From: Cloeon dipterum
Lineage: Eukaryota; Arthropoda; Insecta; Ephemeroptera; Baetidae
Direction of reading: 5' to 3'
Assembly (NCBI RefSeq): GCF_949628265.1
Contig: NC_088789.1
Coordinates: 5,944,886 to 6,008,885, forward strand
Length of the DNA: 64,000 nt
In this document: in pieces, positions 11,523 through 22,183 of the stretch
Position numbering within the stretch: the first letter of the stretch is position 1
Layout: each line of letters starts with the position of its first letter
Notes under the pieces: generated by a model
Told to the model about the DNA's origin: nothing
The model's input: only the letters and a program-made list of their open reading frames with translations
Databases searched by the model: none
Program-made: the position numbers and the translations under genes

Positions 11523-13523
11523 GGATGCGCAAGGAGAATGTCTATTTTTAATGTAATATTTTACTAATTGCCAACAGCGTATTATACGACTATTTAAATT
11601 TTTCATAGAAGATATTGGCTTCTAATAGGACAGTAAATTTTAAATGTAACACGACAGGTAGAAGTCTCAGCCGCGAGATTTAAGTCGGCTGCTGGCGGGA
11701 CCGACTTAGTTGAATTTTTTCCCCGGCGGCGGCTGGCTATTTTCACTGGCGGCTCGCGCGACTGACAATATTTTAAACGTGAAATTAAATAGCGCAGAAG
11801 TCATTTTTTCTCCTGCACTATTTAATTTTTGACCCTTTTCCACTGGCGGCTGGCGCTGCTTATCCAGCTTCACGTCGGCTGCCCACGTGACCCAAAATTT
11901 GCCGGCTGTTATGAATGATGTTTTTTTATCATAATTTGTCCTCAAGGTCAGAAAATCTGCAAATTATTAATTATATATAGCGGCTAGAAATATTTCAACA
12001 AATTCTATAGCTCCCTTTGTGTTAGTGCTAAACCAAAGTTCCTATTGGGGCGATTTTTTATCGACCCAACCAATTGTTCATAAAAAATGGGGGGACCCTC
12101 TGCAATAAAAGATGCGCTTTTTGACCCGATGCTGCAACGCAGGGGCTCGGTCGCTCTTTACAAATGAGGAATAGGGTTGACTTGTTGGAGGTCCTGAGGC
12201 GCGGAGAAGTTTATATCATAAAATAAAGACTCTTACTCAATTAAGCAGATTAATTACTGCAGCTCAGACTTCGAAAAAAAGCTGGGAAAATAAATATCAT
12301 TAACCCTGTGCGCATTTCAAGTTTAGCGTGTCAACAAAATAGCAGCTTGTTCCGCAATCGAGACGAATTATATTCGCGACTGCTGCAACAGATGCTAAGA
12401 ATTGCTGCTGATAAAATTAGCTGTTACATCACGCCCGAGCAGTTTCCCAGTCTAATCGCCGATACGTGCCGCAATTACTTCAGAATTATAACCAAACTTT
12501 CGAGCAACCCTCGACTTTTCACAATATGGTCGCCAATCGCGCGTTTTAAAAGGTCGTAACTCACTGCGAACAAACTTTCCACGTCATACACATAAAAAAG
12601 TTGCAAGCTCGGGATAAATAACGTGCTCGAATTTGGCGATGCGGTGTAATTCGAAAAGCAATTATTCCTAGCGTTTTACTGCAAATTGGCGGCACGTTGC
12701 AATAATTAGCGTCGATCCTGCCTTTATGTGCCTGCAATGGCTATGGCTTTCGGGCGTGTAATGTATTTCACGATCCAAGAACATTCCGTTTAATCGGTTC
12801 GCGCGGCGAGTGAGCTAACAAAAGTCGTCCGCCGAGAAAAGTAGCGAATGCGGAGAGAAGAGGGCGTCGTATAATCCGCAGCATTAGACACGGCCATCGG
12901 GACGGGGTGCTCGGCCGACTCGTCTCGCGGCAAATTGCGCGGAAGACGCCAACTCGCTTGTTGCCCTCGATCCCTCGGCAGATACGTCACTTGCCTCCTT
13001 GTTGGACACGCAACCGCACACGCCGCACACAACAAGTAATTTCCGCCAAAATTTCGGAATAATTGCGTGCAGGGCCATTGTAGAACATGGCAGGAAACAC
13101 GAAAAATGAAGTCGGCACTCCATCACTCCGGTCTTTTCATTTTATATAGGAAATCGGAGCACAAAACTTCGCAGTTGCTCTTAATTAAAAGGCCATTCTT
13201 AATTATTTTAATGAAATTTTCATTTGAAAAAATTTAAATGATTTTTGGGTCACATCATAACAAACGTAAAGTGTCTTTCGCAGATCATAATTATAAATTA
13301 AAATAGGAGGGAATCAAATTAACTAAATTTCGTTTCATTGTCACTTCAATGAAACAATTTTCAAGATTTTACTTTCCAAAGATAAATTCTGTATTGGTAA
13401 TTTTCAACCAAAAAATAAAATGTCCATTTGAATCTATTCTGAACGATTTAGTCATGTCAATCCTACTTATTAAAATGCAAAAAAGAATATAATAAAAATA
13501 CAGATTTATTAAGTATACCTGGT
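11523..13523. repeat. Non-coding stretch with a small hairpin-bearing repeat cluster
   Basis: Between about 11700 and 11870 the phrase ACTGGCGGCT occurs twice in direct orientation. An inverted repeat of 16 bp (11782-11797 and 11813-11828, one mismatch, AAATTAAATAG plus GCAG) lies between the copies. The rest up to 13523 is ordinary AT-rich DNA with a GC-richer patch at about 12780-13030, and I see no gene in it. Confidence 0.45.
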
Positions 13524-15503
13524 GAGCAGTTATTCGCGAGATTGGAGGTCAATTGGACGCGATTTTTCAGCGTAGAAATTTTTAGGTGGCAGTTATATTT
13601 GCTTAAAGTACTTGTTAATAGAAGGTGAAATTCCAAATTTGAAGCTCGGGAATGGGGGCGTTCCCTATTTTTTCGGTATCTAAAAAATGCCCAAAACACG
13701 AATTGTGTTAATGAATTCTAAACTGCAACTCTTGACTGCATTGAGGTATCACCTTGAAATTTTCACTGCCCAACCTAGTTTTTGATCCTGAACAACTTTT
13801 ACATTTACAAAAAATTCGCAGGTCGAAGGTCAAGGTCACCTTTTGCGACCTTTTTTTGAAAATTCAAAATTAAGGGATGATAGCCCCCTACGATTTTTTT
13901 GGGGTTCAGGGATGAAATGTAGCCCGTGAAATTCTGCACAAGCACACCAAGTTTCATAGGTGCAATCGCGATAATTTTGCTGCAATTCGAATTTGAAGTT
14001 TGAAAACCGGCTTGAGGCCGCTTGACCGCGCGTGGACTTTGAGCAGCGAGTTCACCTCTTATTCTTCAAATTGATTTTTTTCGCATTTCACTTCCTTAGA
14101 AACACCAATGGGGCCTAGGGTAGACCAAGGAAGGTCAAAATCGACCTTCAGGGTCTGTCCCTGACGTGACCCTGAGATCCGAAATATCGAAAATTTCCAA
14201 TTTCATCGAACTTGGTGTCCTTTAATAGGTTTTCACCACCGTAGAGCTCAAATATACAGCCGAAACTGCCGAATGACAATCCTGAAACCGGTTCTTGAAA
14301 TAATTGTGGTAGCAATTAATCCAGACGTGATGTGTGAAATGGGCAAAATTTTTAAATTTTTAATTTATGAAATGATACTTCTTATTTGCACATATGAAGT
14401 ATAATATGTGCTGATGATAAAGGATCTTATGCTTAATACTATGAAAAAATGTTATTAAATGGAATAACAAATAATTCTAATTTTAAAAACTAAAAAAATT
14501 TGTTTCCTTACTTTTTTAAGTAAAAATTTTTAACATTTAGTTTATTTGTTATTGCTCTAAATAAATTTGTTAACTTTGTAAAAAAACGATCGGTTTTTTT
14601 TAAAACTCAATATAAATTTCGTGTGTACAAAACAGAAGAATCTTTTCATAAATTAAAAATTTAAAAATTTTGCCCATTTCACACATCACGTCTGGATTAA
14701 TTGCTACCACAATTATTTCAAGAACCGGTTTCAGGATTGTCATTCGGCAGTTTCGGCTGTATATTTGAGCTCTACGGTGGTGAAAACCTATTAAAGGACA
14801 CCAAGTTCGATGAAATTGGAAATTTTCGATATTTCGGATCTCAGGGTCACGTCAGGGACAGACCCTGAAGGTCGATTTTGACCTTCCTTGGTCTACCCTA
14901 GGCCCCATTGGTGTTTCTAAGCAAGTGAAATGCGAAAAAAATCAACTTTACGAACGCGAGGCGAACGCGAGGCGAACTCGCCGCTCTGATTGCACGCGCG
15001 GTCAAGCGGCCTCGAGCAGGTTTTCAAACTTCAAATTCGAATTGCAGCAAAATTATCGCGATTGCACCTATGAAACTTGGTGTGCTTGTGCAGAATTTCA
15101 CGGGCTACATTTCATCCCTGAACTCCAAAAAAATCGTAGGGGGCTATCATCCCTTAATTTTGAATTTTCAAAAAAAGGTCGCAAAAGGTGACCTTGACCT
15201 TCGACCTGCGAATTTTTTGTAAATGTAAAAGTTGTTCAGGATCAAAAACTGGGTTGGGCAGTGAAAATTTCAAGGTGATACCTCAATGCAGTCAAGAGTT
15301 GCAGTTTAGAATTCATTAACACAATTCGTGTTTTGGGCATTTTTTAGATACCGAAAAAATAGGGAACGCCCCCATTCCCGAGCTTCAAATTTGGAATTTC
15401 ACCTTCTATTAACAAGTACTTTAAGCAAATATAACTGCCACCTAAAAATTTCTACGCTGAAAAATCGCGTCCAATTGACCTCCAATCTCGCGAATAACTG
15501 CTC
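13524..15503. mobile_element. Foldback-type inverted-repeat element, about 1.98 kb
   Basis: The left arm 13524-14372 (849 bp) and right arm 14644-15503 (860 bp) are long reverse complements, nearly identical over most of their length, around a 271-bp AT-rich core (14373-14643). The termini read GAGCAGTTATTCGCG and CGCGAATAACTGCTC. TGGT lies immediately outside both ends in direct orientation, a possible 4-bp target duplication. The arms differ mainly near 14040-14075 versus 14935-15005, where the right arm has a tandem GAACGCGAGGC. No transposase ORF is present; the two matching 59-residue ORF segments are simply the same arm sequence read twice. A non-autonomous foldback DNA transposon is the best reading. 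A local inverted duplication is the alternative. Confidence 0.8.
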
Positions 15504-18500
15504 TGGTACTTTTGTTAGTTGAAATCAAATTTTCGGGCACGTTTGACGAGAAAATAATACGAGAAATGTGGCCATGGAGAGACTGAAAAAATGCGTGCCT
15601 GAGGGTTGGTTCACGAGCTGCCGCTGTGTTTTGTTTCGCGCAGGACAAACACGAAAAAGATTTGTCCGCGTTGTCGTCGGCAGCAGTGGACTGCTCTTTC
15701 GGAGCGTGAAGTGAAATTTGTTATTGGACGGGCGCCGTGAATAATAATGAAATCGACGCGGCGAAATGCACAATAGGGAAATATCGGACGCGTGCCCCTC
15801 GCCGCCGTCGTCGTCCGCGCGCCACTCAGACACGTGTCCCTCTCGTTGAGCTCTAATGCAAACTAAAAAGCTCTTTCTGCTCTGCTCTGTATATAAAAGG
15901 CTTTTTGTGCGGCGCTGCGATGGTAATAATAATATTCATTAGGCCGGCAGTCGAGGGATTTAAGATTTCGGCTCGGCAGTCAGCAGTCGCAGAAAGTTTT
16001 GTATACGAACAAAAAGGATCCGCTTTTATTTCAGCGCAAAAAGAGCATAAATTTCTAATTTTTATGCAGCACAAACAACATTATTATTCTTGTATTATGC
16101 GTGGTTAAGGAAGCAAGCGTCGTGCGAATTTAAATTTTATAATTGAACACGACATTATTTTATATTCATACTTCTCTGTGTATACAGCGCGAAAGAGCCG
16201 CAAGCGTGTGTGTTTGCTCGACGCGATTATCAAAACTCAATTTAAAAAGTGAAATGGAGGATTAGCCAGATTTACATTCGAAATGGCATTCATTTTGCAA
16301 CACCATGAACGAACGAACGAGCGAACACAACTAGAGCAAAGCTAGACTCGTAGCCAAAGGACAATTAGTTTGGAAAAATTAATAAATTTAATAAAAATAT
16401 ACGAGTTGGTGTAATTGCGAAAACGATTTTTCTCTAGCTCGACGCAGCGACAAAGAGGAAATACAGAAAATACGAGTTGGCATCCTTCCTTGCCGACTTT
16501 TTATTTTTATAACTTCCCTTTGCATCATTATTTCGCTTCCTGCAAGGGCGCGAGAATCGATTGTGCTGTGTGCATATTTTCAAAACTGGTTACGCTGCTG
16601 CTCACCCCCGGAGGGAGTTTAATGCAGCGTGTCACTCAACAAAACACATCAAATGCATTCGGCGACACGTAATTTTGATTTTAAAGTGCGCGGCGACAAA
16701 TGTTTCAAAACACAGCACGAGTAGTAAGGGGTTGATTTCAGCTGCGAACAATGCTGACCCCGCGTGTGGGAAATTGTAAAATATGAAATATCGACTGTCA
16801 CTTATTCTATAGACCATTCTATATGATGATATGTAAGTAACTTCTGGAAAAAAATTATCTATACTCTTGTTTTTTGGGATATGTATTTTCTATGCTACTT
16901 CGCACAAAAATCACAATTTAAAACCTTGCTCTTGTCACTTACGCCTTGCAGAGGGAGGGAAACTGTGCCGCCGAGCAGTCTTTCAGTGCGGGTAGCATAC
17001 ATATATTGTTCCAGACTTTCACGACGCCAAAGTTAAACAATTTTGATTTATCCTCTATCATTATAATTACTAAAATCTAAAACTGTTGAAGTCTCAGATT
17101 TTTTTTTTATTAGTTTTCAATCTTTTTACTGATTGAAATTTGTAAAAATTGTGGTATGAATATAAAAAAAAAGTTGAAACACTCCCAAGTCGGGCATTAA
17201 ATTTTATTTTTAACCTTTCACTGCCGTCGAAATTAGGAATGATTAAAATTGGAAACATAACCCCACTGACCCCTTTTCCGTTGGTTGCTTCCTGCGCGTT
17301 AATATAGCGAGGCAAGATAGTAACGACATCTGCGGTGAATTAAAACACCGCCAAACTATACATGCGCGCCTCGCGGGGGTGAGATTTTTGTGGGGGGTGT
17401 TCGAGGGCAGATAATACGCAAACAATGCTATCAATTTGAATATTACACACAGTTGGTGCGAGTATTAATTTCATCTGTGAACGAGCAATATTCAAATTCG
17501 GGGGATTCGAAATTGCGTATATTATGCATTATGCAGTCTGACGCGTCTGGGGAGGAGTAAAAGCCTGGTTATTTTGTATGATGGATCTCTTCGACATGTC
17601 AAATAAAATTAAATTAAAAAATCATGCATTTAATAGTATTTTTATACATAGTTGTAATAATGTATCCTTTAGAATAGGCAAGGTGTGCAAAAGTACCGGC
17701 AAACAAGGTTTTAAGGAGTCATTAATCCGCCGATAAAGGCTGTCATTATGACGCATGATATCAAGATGATCGCTAATAAACCGCGCTCTTGAATAGCATA
17801 GCGGGCAAACATGGCCACCTGTGCTCCTCAAGCCAATTTACTCAATCACAAGATAAGACACAGTGGCTTCATTCGTCGGCCAAAGAATATTGCGGACGAG
17901 AAGATACCGACGATGGAAAGATAAAAACAATTTTCCCACTCATCGTGAGGCAGAAAACGATATTTTTTTGTGGAGCAGCAACACAACACTGTGTCTCTCG
18001 TAAAGCAAAACTGTAAAATATAAAATAAAACGATCAGGAGGCGAGCGAGTGGTAATAAAATACACAATGTTTGGACGACAGCTGATACTGCCGAGAAAAA
18101 TGCATGGCGATTCTCCGCAGGGGGTGTCTCTGCATCAAGATCGAGTTTCCTCTGCTCTCGAAATTTTGTCTTGTGCGTCGAGGGCTAATTCGGCGAGCCC
18201 CAGATGGCGCCTCGCGGCCGGCGGGACTGCAACCCTCGGGCCATTTCCGTCCCGCGGTGCATGTCAACGCCGATATCCGCCGCCGATCCATCAACGCGAC
18301 ACAATTCTTTCTCCCAATTTACACCTGTCCCTGCTCTGGCTACACTCCGCAGGGATTAAAACCGCACCAGCAGAGGAGATTAGAGTGTAAAATTTAAATA
18401 GCTTTTCGGACGGTGATGTGAGGTGCAGATAAAAATTGCAAACCAGCCGAAAATAAGGAGGAAGTGCTTGTTATGTGCTAATCCAAATTATTATTCGTCC

Positions 18501-18599
18501 GGGCGTGAGAATTCAAATGTCAAAGTGAGGTATCATATATTCAAAACAAATTTTCAGATAAAATCATTTCTTAGCTAGCTATAATTATTTTAATAAAAA
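15504..18599. other. Non-coding stretch with one TATA-bearing island
   Basis: A GC-balanced, CpG-containing island covers about 15600-15990 and includes a TATA box (separate entry). The rest is AT-rich with GC patches at about 16930-17000 and 18100-18360. No recognisable coding sequence was found on either strand. Confidence 0.45.
15890..15900 (+). promoter_or_regulatory. Strong TATA-box candidate (TATATAAAAGG)
   Basis: The motif matches the canonical metazoan TATA box and follows a CT-rich run (CTCTTTCTGCTCTGCTCTG). A start site would be expected near 15920. No perfect TCAGT initiator lies there, although TCAGCAGTCGCAG occurs near 15980. No downstream coding exon was recognised. Confidence 0.3.
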
Positions 18600-18720
18600 C
18601 CTGACAAGTTACTTGCGCCCCTTGGGCCCTTCGAACAACTCTCCGTCGAGGTGGCGAAATTGATCAAAAGACTTAAATAGCGACGCGGCGCTAGCAAAAC
18701 AGCAAAAAACAGTCCGGGGC

Positions 18721-18904
18721 CGGATCTCAGGTCACGCGACCTGAGGAAGGTCAGTGAAAGGCAAGGGTGAAAAATTGTCGCGGAGTATCGCCAAATGTGC
18801 TCAAAATTACTGAAAAAGCATTAAAAACCGGCCTGGGAGCGGATCTCAGGTCGCGGGTTACCCTGAAAAAGGTCGTTAGGGTAACGCAAGTCAAAGCCTC
18901 GACC
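18721..18904. repeat. Two diverged direct copies of a motif also present in the foldback element
   Basis: CGGATCTCAGGTC occurs at 18721 and again at 18840, each followed by further GGTC-containing sequence. The foldback arms carry CGGATCTCAGGGTCACG at 14835-14851 and its reverse complement at 14165-14181. Within the first copy, 18726-18745 is an almost perfect palindrome (CTCAGGTCACGCGACCTGAG). Within the second, GTTACCCT (18857-18864) pairs with AGGGTAAC (18878-18885). This may be a degraded relative of the foldback family. Confidence 0.4.
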
Positions 18905-19170
18905 GAGGCCTGTCCGATTAGGGGTCGTGGTTGACGATTGGATAAACGGCCGAATTTAAAACAAAACCATTTTCGCACGAGAAAAAACCGAAAAACACTG
19001 CCCTCTGCAAAGGGTTCACCAAAACTTGCAAAAATTATTCGGCTGTTGCTTTATTGTATTTTGTGTGCAGAACAAGGTAATTTTTTTCAATTGTATTAAT
19101 TTTTAGCTCAAAAATTTTATTTTATTTTACTAAGACTGACTTATTTTAACTCGTTACATAAAGGAATTGT

Positions 19171-19211
19171 TTGGAGTAAAAATCTTGATTCAATCAAGAT
19201 AATTACTCCAA
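19171..19211. repeat. 41-nt hairpin
   Basis: Arms 19171-19190 and 19192-19211 are reverse complements with two mismatches around a single central C (CTTGATT-C-AATCAAG at the tip). It is too short for a typical miRNA precursor. It may be the end of a small element or a recombination-prone palindrome. Confidence 0.5.
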
Positions 19212-21943
19212 AATATAATTGTTCCAAAAGCTTTTACATTTAAGTCAGAAAACTAGACACAAGCCCCTAACCAAGAACACAATTGGCTTGGTACGAGCTA
19301 ATTGGGGTGTTAGAGATGCGCTGGCTGCCTAATGGAAATTGCGTGTGCCGTAATTAGGCAGCACGTGGTGCCGAGAGGTGTCAGTCAGTTGGCGGAGGCG
19401 CTGCAGCTAAACGAACCATTTATTATTATACGCGAGAGGCTTGCTCGAGGGCATGTGTGTGAGTATTTCAGAGAGAGTCTTCAATCTTGGCGTGTCAGCG
19501 CAGATAGCCGCAGCATCCATCTCTGCCAGCAGACTTGTGCCAGGTCAGGAGACTTATTACCGGCTCATCTGCAATCATAAACCGGCAGATTTGTTACAAC
19601 TCTGAAAGAGACAACAAACACACACACACTCGCTGGCTGGCTGGCTGGCTGGTTGAGAAACTAATTATACGCAATGGTCGCAGGAAATTGAATCCAGAGC
19701 CGAGCGAGTGAGAGAGGATGAGAGACGCCCTTCAAAAGTTGGTCCAAAATTGGGATGTAAAGTGACACTTTTTCTGCTACTGGATATACATTTCCTTTCT
19801 TTCATGGCCGGCTATTCTCTATACCAAACCCTCTAAAACCCTCTAAACTGTTTTCAAGTGCAAAGCTACCGCCTCTGGAACAATCTTCCGCCGAATTTGT
19901 GTCTCAACGGAAATCATTGTAAGTATATAGTTTCCAATGATTGCAACAAATCAACAAGGATAATAATTAAAAGTTACACGATGAATCAAAAAATAAAGCA
20001 ACAGCACAAAAGCAAAAATTTGTAATTAATATCATAAAGTTAAGATGTAGTTTCTCTTCAAATTTTCAACTCTTAATCTTTAAAGGGTCGTTTTTCAATG
20101 ACGAATTGTATAGATTTAGACAGTTTTTTAGTATATTAAAGTGGTTTGCACCATAATTTAAACGTAATATTTAATGATTTAAATACGTTTAAAGAATTTG
20201 CAATGCCAATATTATCCGCGGGGATAATAGTCCTGGTTGTTAATAAAAAGGCTCTTTTCCTGAAAAATATCTTGCCATAAATTGTTAGTATTGCATGCCC
20301 TTTCTTGCAGTAATTTCTTAATTATTTGTATATTTATGTACCGAATTTAAAAGATAAAAAAATTTAATTTCTAAAATGTTGTCAGGAAACTGACCTCTAC
20401 TGATTCTACATATTATTTGACTATTATAGTTGAAGAGTAAAAACAAATTTTATTTTATCTACCTATACATTGGTAAAACCGAAACACAATATTTTTAGTG
20501 AAAATTAGCTATAGAGCGTCCTACAAAACCAATTGAATTTAACCAAAAAGTCAATCTTCCCTTTCTGATAGGAAAAAGATAGAGATGCTTTAACTATTGT
20601 CAACTCCAGCGAGTTGTGAAGTTCATTGTTGAAGAATTACTATAAAAATATTGTAATCCTGGAAATTCTATTTTTCAAGATGAGACAACTATAAACTACT
20701 TTTCTAAATAAATTTATAAACATAGTTTTAGTCCACTAATTAATTGAACCACAATTACTGAATGCGTTTATAAATTTGATTTGTGTTCATCCATTAGTCA
20801 AAGTTTCCAAGTGCGGTCCTCACAATCTGCCGTTCGCTAATATAACAATAGCGCAGAATCTGCAATGTAGTGTGCACGCGCGGAAGCAGCAGTTTCCTCT
20901 CCACAAATTTCCGCGCGCTTTAATAAGGGGCTGGCTGACGAATTAAGGGGGCGAAAAGAGGGCGAGCTAGCGAGAGTTTTGCAGCGTGCGCGGAGAAAAG
21001 AGAGCGAGTGAGTCGTATGTTCGACGCTTGTGACTACATGTGTTGCGGCAACGTCGATCCGAACACGAGAAACACATTACGAGAGAGGAGTACCAACCCC
21101 TTTCGCAGCCACCGATATATACACACCCTTTCAACAAAATAACCCTTGCGTCACTCTCACGTCGGCCACTGCAATTTATCCGCTTATGAAACGTCGTTTT
21201 TCGCCGGCTCGTATACGGTTCCACAGCCGCCGCGCGCACGCATCGCAGGCGAAAACGGCGCCGCTCCGAGCATGGCGTCGCAAGCCCGATTTCGGCCGGC
21301 GAACACGAGTTTTTTACATGATCACACGCGAACTAAAGTATCTTTTAACAGCTGGAACGGGGGCGGTGGAGTACTACGACTTTTTCACTCATTGCATATT
21401 ATCGGATATTATATTATATATCGTAGTTTTTTAGAATTGGTGCAATGGATAATGTTGAAGGCTGTTTTATTGAAACTGCTGAAGCCTAAATACTTTTCCT
21501 CTGAATTTCAAATTGATTTAATGGCGAACACCTTTTTAGATGTAAAAATTTTATAACAACCATGTTTTTTCCGTTTGTTCATACAGAAATTCGTTAAGTT
21601 TCAAGTTTGTTCATATTAATATGGTCCAGCAGTGGACTTTTCAAGATCAAAAATAAAAAATTACAAAAGATTTTAAATTTGAATGCAGTCTATAAGGTCT
21701 TTATGATATTTTACTCTCCTTATACCAATTCATATATATTGTTGTTTATTCTTCCTCTATACAAGTCATACATGCATATAAATATGTACAGGTGTGATTT
21801 TGGAATATGTCGAAACATCAATTTAAAACAGTCAAATTAAAAATGTGTGCCACAAAAAAAACAGTATAAAGTTGAAATAAAGCAACGCGTTTTTTTTTAA
21901 TTCCCACTTTTTACAGTATAAAGGGGTTTGAACCTGTGTTGAG
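19212..21943. other. Non-coding stretch
   Basis: A GGCT tandem repeat (five units) lies at 19632-19652. A GC- and CpG-rich patch covers about 20820-21330, within otherwise AT-rich DNA. CAGTATAAAG is repeated at 21862 and 21915. ORFs of up to 136 codons within the 20.9-21.6 kb part show no family motif. Confidence 0.45.
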
Positions 21944-22183
21944 TCAGAAAATTATTAAAACTTGTGGCATCACAAGTATTCCCGCCGTTGCCTCTAAATA
22001 ATTCAGGTGTAATCCTTGGGTTAGCAATATTTTGTTATTTTTTACTCCAAGGTCCACATTGATGAACGGTTTAGACAAGGTGACATTAAAATAAATACAA
22101 TCTCCCGTTTTTAAAAAGGAAGCGCTAAAGCCGCCAAAGTAATTTCTTCCAAAAATTAATTCAAAGGTGATGAGCTCACCCAA
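21944..22183 (-). other. Protein-like open frame of about 79 codons, unrecognised
   Basis: The frame is open from an upstream stop and reads like a protein (GELITFELIFGRNYFGGFSA and LGVKNNKILLTQGLHLNYLE are parts of it). The first codon is TTG rather than ATG, so this is not a complete gene. It could be an exon or a transposon remnant, or chance. I do not recognise a family. Confidence 0.2.

Noticed and set aside
13463..15522. Two ORFs with a shared 59-residue segment at the two ends of the foldback element
   Set aside because: They are the same arm sequence read on opposite strands and are not a duplicated gene.
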